NCBI GenBank assembly: GCA_011800805.1
Contig: MPNW01000368.1
Span: forward strand, 328,278 to 378,744
Direction: 5' to 3'
DNA: 50,467 nt
DNA from: Hirudo medicinalis
Lineage: Eukaryota > Annelida > Clitellata > Hirudinida > Hirudinidae
Every line of letters begins with the position of its first letter. Positions within the stretch are counted from its first letter, which is position 1. Shown here in pieces: positions 1 through 11,400 of the stretch. The position numbers and the translations under genes are program-made. The notes under the pieces were generated by a model. That model was not told the origin of the DNA. It saw nothing but the letters and a program-made list of their open reading frames with translations, and ran no database searches.

Positions 1-1860
1 CAACCAGGAATACAGTATTCCTGATTGCATGAAGAAATAAGACTGATATAAGTATGTAAGATAAGCTATGATAAAATAAGATAAGATAAGATAACAGCAT
101 AAAACAGACACATTCCAATTAAATGGAGGATTGTATCGCAGCATCGTTTTATAGGAAATATTCTTTTGCAGTGAAATCTCATTGGTTCGCAACTCGTTTC
201 AAAGTTTGCGTCATCCTCAAGATGACGATTCTCAACAGAGATTGTGATCTTGTTCGAATATTCTAATAAATTAGTTTAATTAAAATATTAACCAAATAAA
301 CAATTAATTAATCAGTTTTTTAAGACTTCTTTTTGCAGACAAAATTTGTCAACAGGGTCACTGAGTGAAATTTCGGGCCCCTAAACTATTTTTATTTTTT
401 ACGAACAACTTTAAAAAAAATTCCTCACACAAAATCGTAATTATATAAGCCCATATTATTAAGCTCATATTTCGTTGATATCGATAGTGTTTAAAGAATT
501 GCTTTTCTCAATTCAATGCGAATATGCGGTTATAAATTCAAAAACATATTTCCATATCTATTATGCCTCACCAGCAAGTATCTTTTCCCACAAGTCATTG
601 GAAATCAGTAATATTATTATATAAGCCTAAATTATACTACGCACAACTGATTTTAATCCCCCAATCATCGGCGACCCCGTCTGACTCTAACACTAATTCT
701 GACTAATCTTTTTGTCTAATATTTATTTTGGGACATACGCCACTACAATCAAATTCGGACTCATTATTATTCATTTATTTCATTTATAAGTTCAGAGTTA
801 AACACCGTTCGTAGTCGTTAAATAAAATCTGTATGTCAGGGTGGTCCACACTTACCTGGAGAAACATTTTTTCGTCCGATTACGGTGCTTATAGGCTCAT
901 TTTCTTACTTAATAACTTAATGCTTAGAGGATGCTCAAGGACCTAAAAGATCTCCAAATATGGGCCATTTCTCCCAGCAAACTGAAGTGACTTGAAGGGT
1001 GTTTTTATTCCCTAGGCACAGCAGGCACAGGCCACCACACCACTCCGCTGTTCTTTGGCAGACCACACACACCAACTTCCAATGTGAGTGCAGACAATTT
1101 AGTAATTTCTGATCCCATGTCTTATTTTTGTACTTGTTTCTAACTTATTTATATGAAAAGATACACTTTGTCCTGATTTCCCTCATGATACCTGTGTCAC
1201 CCCCACTTCCAAGAATTGCTTAAGAGTCGCCTGTAATTCCATAACCAGTGACCCAAGGACAAAAACCACCCACTCCCTTGGCATGGGACAAATATCAGAG
1301 ACAAAGACCCATTGTTGTTGTTGATTGTTTGGGATCGTAAAGCCACAGAACAAACATGCACGCAACGGGCATTCACGTACTTAAGAAAATCAGTCCAATC
1401 AAATAAAAGTTCCTGGTTTGCAAGAAACAGTCCTCCGATCTCCAACTGGTAACATCTAAAGATCTGCTGCCCTGTAAATGGCTGAGATATCCATGTCCCC
1501 ATAACCTTTGGCCTTGGCCTTCTTGAATAGCTTTTAAACATTTTAAAGCTATTGTTAGACAAATTGTGGTTGATCATTATGTTAATAGTGTTTAAATTAT
1601 ACATGGCATCAAAGATGTTAACCAGGACATGATTTTAGTCGATCCATCAAAACACGAAACGATGTTTTGACTAAACAAAAGAACTTGAGATTTTCCCATT
1701 TTCAACATCAATCACTGAAGTTGTACGGACAGGTCGCATCGAGTGCAAAGATTTTAACAATCATGTGAATCAATATGCAAATTAAATTCACAAATATTCA
1801 CACAGACACAAGATTTAAATAATGGCTATTCATTAATTCAATTAATTGTAAGACTTTAAG
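1..1860. other. Gene-free stretch left of GLYR1
   Basis: No exon chain, RNA gene or recognisable transposon was found here. A short (ATAAG)n run lies at about 74-93. Minus-strand open frames between 1183 and 1604 show no domain, no matching splice context and no family resemblance, so they are not called. Confidence 0.5.
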
Positions 1861-1865
1861 ACACA

Positions 1866-1871
1866 TTTATT
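1866..1871 (-). terminator. Probable polyadenylation signal of GLYR1
   Basis: TTTATT on the plus strand reads AATAAA on the minus strand, about 185 bp beyond the GLYR1 stop codon at 2055-2053. The position suits a 3' UTR end, but no transcript supports it. Confidence 0.4.
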
Positions 1872-2052
1872 GAAAAGAGCATTTTGATATGACATACTAG
1901 TTATGAAAACAAACTTAGTAATGTGTGGCATTTTGAATGATACATTCTAGAATATGACATTCCTGAAGAACGAGCTGACCAATCAAGCAAGAGTATTGGA
2001 ACATGGTTAAGAATGACCATCATAGGGTCATAAGAGTACATTTACATCTACA

Positions 2053-5000
2053 TTAAATTAACCCCGATAAATGCAACAATTCAAGGTCAACAATCACCTC
2101 GTTCACAGCAGATCCAACATGAAGTGGCTGATCCACAATCTCTGACATGTTGATGGCAAGTCTCAGATCCCTTTGCAGTGTCGTCAGTCTGCAACTGGCA
2201 TCAATAATCTTGTTCCTAACCATATCTGCAAAGGTTGCACATGTAACATCATACAAAATTAATTAGAATAACATTATATTGTACAAATAATAGCAATGAC
2301 AGTCATTATTGATAGCCGAATAATTGCAAATAGTAACCGAGGTAAAAATATCCATTATTACATCACCATCACCATGCACAATGTTTGGCATTACACAGTT
2401 CCCAGGTCATTCAAACCCACTGCACATATTAAGAAACTGAATTTCTTGCAAACATGGTCAGTTCTTAACCTCTTGGAATTAGAATTTCATGACCATAATT
2501 TATCTTAAAGACATGGAAAACCTTTTCCACCAACCATTTCCCTTTTCCCTTATGAGCAAGGAACTGGCGCTCGAGTGACCGAGGACCTCCAGAACTTCAG
2601 ACGGATCGAGACCAACCTTCGATGCCAGAGACAGGCTCTCGGCCAGTCCGGCCAGAGTCGTGCCGTAAAGGGCATTCAAGACGATCTGCATTTTTGATGC
2701 CATGCCCAGATCAACTGCAAGGCAATCAAAATTCATCAAACCATAAGAAACAAAATGATATGCAAACCTAAAGTTAAACTTGAAGACCATCATTATCACC
2801 ATCTCTTAAAACCCTACCACCGTGACAGGTACATGACAATGAAGATCCAACCTAAGTTGAAGACATTCTTTCCGATGGCCTTGAGGCAGGACGAAGAATC
2901 CTCGTAAAGGGTCTGTTCGCCGGACGTAAGGACGAGCATCTGACCCGTTTTTGACATTTCTCGACTACCAATGAGGGGAGCTTCGAGGAATCTTCCTCCT
3001 CTTGTGGTGATGGCCTAAAAGCAGCAAGTCTCAGGTGTAGTAAAAGCATAAACAATCGAGTCCAGATTGAATTGAATATGAAAAATTGCCATCCACTTTA
3101 CTCATCGAGCACATCGGTTGATGTTGTGAAGACGCGAGCAATTTCAAAATAAAGTCTGAGGGCTTAATTGATTGTTTGATGGGATCTCAACTTGTAATGC
3201 AGAAGGACATTAAAGTCACATTAATGACATTTTTCTACTAATAATCTACTATTTTCTACTAATAAAATCAAATAAAAATATAAAGAACGTGTCGGGTCAA
3301 ATTGATTTCACAATGCTCGCTAACCTCAGCCACATCCATCGTGGTTTCGGTATCAACAGTGGAGAGGTTGACGAACCCCTTGCCTTCTGTAATTGCTTGA
3401 AGAACACCTTTGCCACCGAACACGACCTGCAACAGAATCGGAGACGTTAAAGCACTCGAGTCGCTCGTTCTCGGGCGGCGACGAAAGCGCAAACTCACGT
3501 CCTTGAGGGCCACGGCGTCGGAGACACAGGCGAAGGTGATGTCGCACTGGTTCACCACCTCGCTCGGCGTCGAGCATTTTGTCGCTCCCTTCTTCAGGAG
3601 TCTTGCACTGCATTAACGATAATAAGGGAATAAATAAGCAATAAAAAGCGAAAATGAAATCATTGATTACTAATTCGAGATTCCGAGGTAATCGCCGTTC
3701 GTGTCGTTTAAAATCACGACGAGTTCGTCAGGCACGAGTCACGATCGAGCCGATAGCAACGCTAAAATAGCGACGACCACGACTTGCACAACTTTGGAAG
3801 ATGCATCTGATTGGTCAATGAATGAATCGGGCAAACTTAATGAAGCAGTTAGCAGCTAGAAGGAGCAGCAATGAAAACCTTTGAAATTGTCCTATTCCAG
3901 ATGGTGACGCGGTGACCGGTGGCGAGCAGGCAGCCAGCCAACGCTTCTCCGAGGTCGCCGATGCCGAGGAATCCGATCTTCTTGGACGTCGGCACGACGC
4001 CGGACTTAAGTTTGGCGACGTCGGTCGCGGCCGTCGTCGCGGGCGGTAGGATGTCTGGCAGGTAGGCCTTTTTGGAGGAAGACTTCTGTTCGATTCATTG
4101 ATTAGAGTAATTAGATGTTTGCAATGACGGTACCTTAATTCGTTTAACTTATAACCGTCGATGTCTACAATGCTTCAAAGTAAAGCTTCCAAAATTACTG
4201 CAGGTTAATTAGCATACAAATAACCAGCAAGGTTATCATCCTCTACTGCTCATTTATAATAATAATTAATTCATCCAAACACTTTAATCAAATTTACATG
4301 AGGACAGAATGTATGTTATAAAATGTAGATTCTCGCAATCATTTAAATTCAGGTCCGACGTCGTTGCCCAAACTAGACCGTATTATTATAACTAAAGCAG
4401 CGCAGAAAACAAACTGCAACCTGATTTTCGGCCGATTGTTTGGCAGGCACCTGTGATTTTCTCGTTGCCTTGGCGACAACGACTGCGACCGGCTTCTCGC
4501 TGGCGGCGTCCTTGTCCTCCGACTTCCTCTCCTCTTTGGATTCCAAGTCGTGTCCTTTCTCTTCCTCATCATTTTCATCCTCTGCGACACTTTCCTCCTT
4601 CTTGGTGACATCCTTCTCGTCCTCATCATCCTGTTTCTTGTCAATCCTTTCGATCTCCATCTCCTCAATCTTAGCCTCAGCATCTTCGCTCGCCTGAATC
4701 ACCTCCTCCACCTCTTCCTCTTCTTCTTCTTCGTCCGTCTTGACCTTTCGCCTGCTCAGCCTCCTGCTTTTCACCTCGACATCGCCCTCTGTTTTGCTCG
4801 ACTTTGACGGTTTGACTTCCTCCTCAGCCTCCTCCAAGTCATCTTTTGTTTTTCCCTTTGCTTGGCTCTGTCTCTTGCGACCTCTCTTTGTGGCACTCTG
4901 CTAGTATGAAGTCAAGAACTTAGGATGAATTATTGGACTTTATTATTGTAAAACTAATAATAAATTAACTATCACCATCATCATCCTTATACCTTAGGAT

Positions 5001-7787
5001 ACTGGAGGACGGAATTGTGATTACTTCAGTAGTCTAAGCACAACAAGGTCACAGCAAACGTAGGCTACGACAGTTATGTGCAAATGCATTCATTAAAAAA
5101 AGGGAGACAATGTGAAGATGAACTCCAGCATCTTTAAGGATAAAAAATAGCAGTAAAAAATCGTCAAAAGCTTTCATCAGAGCGAATTCCTCGTGCATTA
5201 AAAAATGCAAAAGCCATTTAGATTGAGATCCATTCGTTGAGAAAGATGCTTGATGATTCTTTAACGAACATATTATATTCAACGAAGGAATCCCACCTGT
5301 GCTTCTTCCTCCTTCTTCATGGAAGCAGGAGACTGTGGTCTCAATTCTTCTTCCTTCTGAAAGGATGAAATCACCCTTAATTGCTTAATATCAAAAACCC
5401 AGGATCACATGCAACACGTGCATGATGTTGAGTGCAAGTTATCGATGCTGGGTTGTGTTCCTGTAAACAACTGTATAAGCAACCTAGCCCAAACCATCAC
5501 AAAGAGCCTCTGGGAGGTGATGCCATAGAAATGGTCTAACCCCCCCAAATGCTCAGGCTTATGGCTCTATATAAGTACTGCTACTTCCTATTACGTCATC
5601 CACATTTGAAAAATAGGATTTCAACAAATTTGCTAAAACATGTAATAGTAGGAATGCTAACAAGAATAATTATTAAAATTATTAATTAAAATTATTTGTA
5701 ACGTGAAATAGTACTTCAGGAATCGTTCCTCCGCTCTCTCTGACTTCATTGTCGATGGCATCAACAGCTTCCTGGAAACTGGCAGAAGGCCTGCTGAGGG
5801 TCATGTACTTCTCCCTGTTCTCGAGGTACGGCCAGACATTGTCGCATGTCACCCAGGCACTGTGACATAAGTCAATTGTTGGCCGGGGTTAGGCTTATCC
5901 GTGACGAAAATAACAAAATAATAATGATGATGATAACAATAATAATAATAATAATAATAAGCAAGTAAATAAAATTCATAATGAATTTTCAAACAAAATA
6001 AATCGACAATCTGCAAAAGACTTGAACCAACAAGTTCTCCGAGCCGAAGAAGAAAATGTAGCATCGAGGTTTCTTGTCTGAGACCCTCTTGTTTTCTGGC
6101 GGTGTGGACACCTGTTTTAAAGGTATAAATATTCTACTTTTCAAAGTTATTAGCAATGTTTCAAGGAAATGTGCACGAAGGCAGGGATTGTTGGCCAAGC
6201 GACGGGCAGAAGCCAACTCACAGGCAGTGTCTTTTGGTACCTAACTCCATCCCTAACCCTAACCCTACCTCATAACCCTGAAAATCTAAGTAGAACAAAA
6301 GTCATTCCCTGTTAGTTGGCTTTTGCACGTCACTTCTCCAGCCATCGAAGGTAGGCAGGGAGGTTACAATTTATAAAGGTTTGATGATCACAAATTATTT
6401 AATATTGCTATAATTAAAATGTGGCACAAGAGAGTTCTCTTTTAAATAATTTTGCTTTTTATTTAAAATAATTATTTCACTTGAATCCAGTGAAATTCTC
6501 AAGTACAATCATTTCATAATGAAAGTTAAATGACTAAATACTACTAAAATGAGCATAAATAATTATCAGGCTTCAGCAAAAGCCCTAAAATCCAAGTATG
6601 AATCCATTTCCAAATGTGGCAAGATCAAATGAACTTATTCAATCTTAAAACACCAAGATCAATATAATGAAATCTAACATCCACTAGAGATTTAAAATCT
6701 TGAATCCAATTTAATTGATCATCATCATCATCATCATCATCAATGTGTGAATTAATAAAAATAACACAGAATAATATTCAGTACAATAGTCATGGAAGGC
6801 AGTGAAATACACATAGAACTATAAAACATACAAACAGTGAAGCATACAAAACATACAAATCTGCTCCAAACTTACCTTGCCAGGCCAAGGAGGGAAGCCC
6901 TTCATCTTGGCCCTGGGGAGAAACAAACAGAAACAACTTCTCATTCAAATTCATAAAAATCACTCAAATTCAGAAAAGCATTGGTAACAATCCAGATTAA
7001 AACGCTCACAACGACACAAAGACCAACATGCCCACGACAAATAATTGCAGTTATTCCACTGTTTAACTGAACACATAAATATACATGCACCTCTCAATGC
7101 ACTGTTCATCATGATTGGATATTTAAGCTTATGAGTAAATGCATGCTTAGAATTTTTATGGAGAGTTTAGGATTCTTTTTTTTATGAAAATCATTTTTCA
7201 GGAGCATGATAACATTAAAATGATTTTATTAGAAATTAGGTAGGGATATAAATTATTTTTGTAAATAATATATGGAATGTAGTTCAGATTAATTTCTATA
7301 AAACTTAGATGCAGCCTCCTTTTCCAAGCCAATGATAATTTGAAGGATAATCTGAGTTTTTTTATCAAACTCACTAAATTCCATATGATGTGCAATACAA
7401 CATTCTGAGGATCATGTAAAATCTCACATATCTCAACATAGCTTGAAGTAAAACTGCAAATATCATCGATTACATTTTCTACCGAGGTGGGTCATTTACA
7501 TGCTACTTAAAAAATTACCAGCTCATTTGTTTGTCAAAATTAATGCATGTATGAGCGTTGAGCCAGCTGAGAACTTTAAATATTTCGATGCGCCTCCGAG
7601 ATACTCAAGATGCCACGCCAAGTCCTCATCGCAAATCCAGGTCCGAAAGTTCAATTTCATCAAAAATCAATTCCAAAAGCATCCTATTCGTTCGCAAACT
7701 ACAATCGAAATTAAAATTAACATTTAATAAAACATCGAAAAGCTGTATTTACCATACGAGGTCCCCAATTTTGAAATTGGCAGCCAT
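2053..7787 (-). CDS. GLYR1: GLYR1 / NPAC orthologue (PWWP + AT-hook + dehydrogenase-like), 12 exons
   Basis: Nucleosome-binding chromatin protein. In vertebrates it is the LSD2/KDM1B cofactor and acts in transcribed gene bodies. Exons (- strand): 7787-7753, 6912-6876, 6111-6032, 5859-5715, 5356-5297, 4897-4451 (or to 4421), 4085-3879, 3607-3499, 3426-3325, 3014-2852, 2714-2535, 2225-2053. The product is about 579 residues (human 553). Residues 8-24 (GDLVWAKMKGFPPWPGK) open a PWWP domain. KRGRKR near 123 is AT-hook-like. A long Glu/Asp/Lys-rich linker follows. The beta-hydroxyacid-dehydrogenase fold begins with GIGDLG near 309-314, then CDITFACVSD, GGRFLEAP and a C-terminal DLRLAI helix. The position of the catalytic Lys is Gln (GMASKMQIVLN, about residue 472), so it is probably catalytically dead, as in the human protein, which has Met there. 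One junction (3879 to 3607) is two bases out of phase. It is divergent with ubinuclein. Confidence 0.95.
4451..4897 (-). other. GLYR1: GLYR1 exon 6: AT-hook followed by acidic low-complexity linker
   Basis: This exon links the PWWP and dehydrogenase domains. It starts with SATKRGRKR, an AT-hook core for minor-groove binding. It then runs into a region rich in Glu, Asp, Lys and Ser, with a stretch of seven consecutive Glu. Two in-phase donors exist: CAG|GTGCCT at 4451/4450 and CAG|GTTGCA at 4421/4420. Either keeps the frame, so ten residues may be alternatively included. The plus-strand open frames here are shadows of this biased composition. Confidence 0.75.
5938..5960. repeat. (AAT)n microsatellite in GLYR1 intron 3
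   Basis: About seven or eight AAT units, next to a degenerate ATG/ATA-rich stretch. Confidence 0.8.
6191..6326 (-). repeat. Dispersed repeat, copy 1 (second copy at 21682-21801)
   Basis: Read on the minus strand this block runs from GCAAAAGCCAAC to CTTGGCCAA, with internal GGGTTAGGG-like motifs and TTCTGCCCGT near the end. The 21.7-kb block has the same ordered landmarks on the plus strand. The ends are conserved and the middle is diverged. It lies in GLYR1 intron 2. No coding capacity or transposon family is recognised. Confidence 0.6.
6718..6742. repeat. (ATC)n microsatellite in GLYR1 intron 2
   Basis: Eight ATC/CAT units in an otherwise AT-rich intron. Confidence 0.85.
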
Positions 7788-8482
7788 AACAGTGTTATTT
7801 TTAAAATTGATGGTAGTGCGCGAATGAAGCTTAAACGAAGCTTTATTTCATACAATAATCAAACCAATCGTTTGATATATACATCATTTTTATTTGTTAA
7901 AATAGCGACATAATATGTATTATATTTATTTTAAAAAATTGTAATAACAACTGAATAACAAATGAGGTTTATGTCAGAGTAAATAATATTTCTTTAATTT
8001 ATTTTAAAATAAAATAACAAAACAATGAAAAAACTGCACAACTTAAAATTATGCATTAACATGGTTGACACCAGGCCATGCAAATTAGTGGAAGCTTTTC
8101 CAGATAATTTTTATTAATATTTTTATTGTGAAATCGTAAACACCCCTATAATATCTAATTTTTTAATAAAACGCAGCCTTTTCAATTTTTTCTGTAAGTA
8201 AGTCAAATTATGGACCTCTTGGCTCAAACCTCACATTTTCTAACTTGTAAATATTATTAAATCAAGCTCTATTCACTTTATTTAATTAATTTTCACCCTA
8301 AGATGAGAAATTTTCCGAAGGAAATTTGCTGTTCCTAAAAGATAAGCTTGGCATGACACCCAACCATCCTTGCAATAAAATTTTACATATAATGTCAAAA
8401 TGGCCGTTATTCAGTTGTTTTGGATTTGAACGCATTTAGGGTGAGTTTCTAGTCGAGCCCTTTTCGCTAAAAACTCGTGAGA
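7788..8482. promoter_or_regulatory. Head-to-head spacer between GLYR1 and ubinuclein (putative bidirectional promoter)
   Basis: The two start codons face away from each other across 695 bp with no gene between. No TATA box stands out at either end. The region next to the GLYR1 start is AT-rich. Divergent pairing of two chromatin genes suggests co-expression, which is an inference from layout only. Confidence 0.5.
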
Positions 8483-11400
8483 ATGCTTGGAGCAAGGAGA
8501 GTGCCACTGCTGACAGTTGCCGACAAAGACAAAGATGAAATTTTAGTTCTGCCAACGATTAGATTTAATATAAAACTCGAGTTACCCATCGAATCTGTCA
8601 GTTCGGAAGTTTCGTTCATCGACTTAAACGTAAGTTATTATTTTTTCCACTCAAATATGTGAACTCCCGTTTTCCAGAGATTCATGTGACTGCGAGTTGC
8701 ATTTAGTTTTCAATGTTCGACTAGGATCTCGAGAAATTCAGTTACGGTTTGTACATTGTGTAAATGTCGGTAAAACAGCAAAACACACGCCATCTTGTTC
8801 CTCTGTTTGTCATTTTCATAATACTTGCTAAGAGAAGGCAGGCCGACAACATATGATTTCAGGCCCCGCTATGCATTGTCCTCTCCTGAAATGTGCCCCA
8901 GCAGAATCTGTCCAATTTCTGATGCGCGTTCGAGAGACGAGTTTTATTTTTGAAATCTCGTAATTCTAAATTCCGTCATGGATGCACGTACCTCGCTCCA
9001 AAGCATTTCCGACTGGAAACGAAAAGACCGCTTCGTCGCGGCATTAACATAAACTTTCTGGTGGGCTGGGCTTCGATTGATTACAATTTCTTAGTCTAAA
9101 CAGTCGAGATGGGAGCGAGCGAAACATGTTTCGTCCCCTCCATTACTGAGATTCATGCAGCCTAGCTACCTTGGTCTCGGTCAATCGGCCATTTTTAGAC
9201 ATTTTCAACTCTCCATTGCAAAGCAGCTTAAGCCGCTTTATCGCGAAGAGGCTGGGATTTCTCGGGTTGTGGTTGTTTTTGCCTACGCAGTGCGCTGGGC
9301 AAAACCTTCTTCTTACCGCCACCAGGGTTAACCCGGGATGGTGTTGATGGAGATAAATATGTAAGAAAAAAAGTGTGCTTAATTAACGAGAGAACACATC
9401 TAGGTAAATAGCTGGTGTGTGGCTGCTAGCTTAGCTATTGCATGCCGTCCGTTGGCTCGTGGCGTGTACGTGCGAGGCACTTTCTGAAGCACTTTGATGC
9501 GATTTTCGCGATGTTTAGACTCGGATAAGAAATTTAAGGTGGCCATGACAGCCGATATGTTTAATTATCGTCAATTACGACTCAATTATTACTAATATTC
9601 GTAATTATCATTGTAATTGAAAGAAAAAAAATTATCACGTTCGTTTAATTGTAATCTTTCGCAGTGAAAGGATTTTTTTACGACCGGGTGAATATTTGGA
9701 GGAGTTTATTGGCAGGCTTTACGACTTTGTGAGTGGCTCTGGCGTTGATGTGCGTTATTGGTTGCATCCGTCTGTGGATTATTGTTGACAGCAATGAATT
9801 TAATGTCACTGTTAAAGGTGCATTTAATTTGTGGAGCATTAGAAGCCAAGGTCTCGCTCGGCGCTTGTTTTCCTGCTCAAGTTATTTTTAGCATGCGATT
9901 GAATTGATGTCGAGTGTATAAGTAACGCTTAGTACTTGCATGCGTGATTATGAATTGTGAATCATAATCGTTAGTTAGAGACATTTTTAAAATGGCGCCA
10001 ACTTTAAAAAAAAAGTTCAATCGATAATTTGAAGTAAAAAATTATTTTCCAAACTTCCAAATGCAAATTCGTGTTTTTAAAATTTTGTTGAAATCACGCG
10101 CAGTTTTCACGGTTTTTGAATTGAAAATCAAATTATATAATACACAATCAAACTTTACTAGCCTCTTTAGATATTTATTAATATTTTAATATTTATTCAC
10201 ATTTAGGATGGTAAAAATGGCGAAAAACAATCGCCAGAAGATCCATTTGGAAGAGAAGATTCAGAAGAAATGGAACAACTCAAAAAAATTGCAGACAAAT
10301 TTAATTCCAAATATGTGAGTTACTTTCATTTGTGATTGTGAGTTGCATTAGGTTTTCTATGCTCTTGCATTTTTAGAGCATATATTTTATGACTTTTTTA
10401 ACATTACATTCCATTTTAGGGAGGCTCAGCAAAAAAATCAAAGAAGAGGAAAAGAAACATAAAAGATCTTGTGGACAGGGGAGAAGGATATTGCGAAGAT
10501 TCCTTTGTTGATAACTCTGAAGCCGTAAGCACCGCCAACATTTGTTATTGATCGAACGATCGCAAATTATTTCATAAAATAGATTCATAAAATGAATTAC
10601 CTTAATTTTAGTACGATGAGGTTGTTCCATGGTGTCTGGACACGAAACATGGGGGCTTTTACATCAACGAAGGGGTTCTCGACTTCATTAAGAACGATGA
10701 TTCTGACCAGGAGGATCAGCCAAAAAAGAAAAAAGAAAGATTTGTGAGCACAATTACTTTAAAAACTACTTTTCATTTGTTCATAACAACACGATGCAAG
10801 AAGCATCACAACTAATTGGTAAATAAACTCCAATCACAATGAATTATAAATTTTCAGGAGGATAACCAGGATGGCATGAAGAAAAAATCAAAAGTTGGTG
10901 ATCAAAAGAAGCCCAAACTAAAGTGAGAATTACATTAAATTAATTACATTTAAAAGAAAAAACAATTTTTATAAAGAGTAATAGTCACAAAACTTCGACT
11001 GACGATTATCTCGTGATCGATCGAAGGAAAAAGATAAAATCCGATGCAGAAGGTCTGCCGAAATCCGAGAACGACTCCAAGCAGACTCCCGGCACTCACC
11101 CGTTTGTCCCCGTCCTCGTCTCGAAGTCGGAGAAGCTGCTGCCGCTGGTGGTGGAGGATGTGGATCAGTCGATGGTGGTGGAGGAGGAAGTGAGCGAGTT
11201 GGAGGAAAGCTTCACCATCGAGGAGCCCAACGAGGATCCGACCGTCGCTCAGCTGATCACGGAACTCAGCTGCGAGGTCATTCAGGTACGTTCTCGATTG
11301 TTTATCGTGCCGACGTTGTTAAATTTATTCACTAATTAAATGACTGGAATGATGGCTTATTAACTTTTGCTTTAAGATTGTGAATGAGCATGTTTGCTTT

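Noticed and set aside
1183..1604. Overlapping minus-strand frames of 60 and 135 codons
   Set aside because: No domain, no family resemblance, no supporting splice context, and the two frames overlap in different phases. A decayed repeat cannot be excluded.
6240..6275. Telomere-like CCCTAACCCTAACCC
   Set aside because: Only a few units, and it sits inside the dispersed repeat that recurs at 21.7 kb, so it is not an internal telomere array.
6718..6742. Possible CRISPR or satellite-type array in the ATC repeats
   Set aside because: Simple trinucleotide repeat with no spacers, in a clearly eukaryotic intron.
9100..9360. GC-richer block in ubinuclein intron 1, considered as a small RNA gene
   Set aside because: No tRNA A/B boxes, snRNA motifs or convincing fold could be recognised by reading; left as intron.
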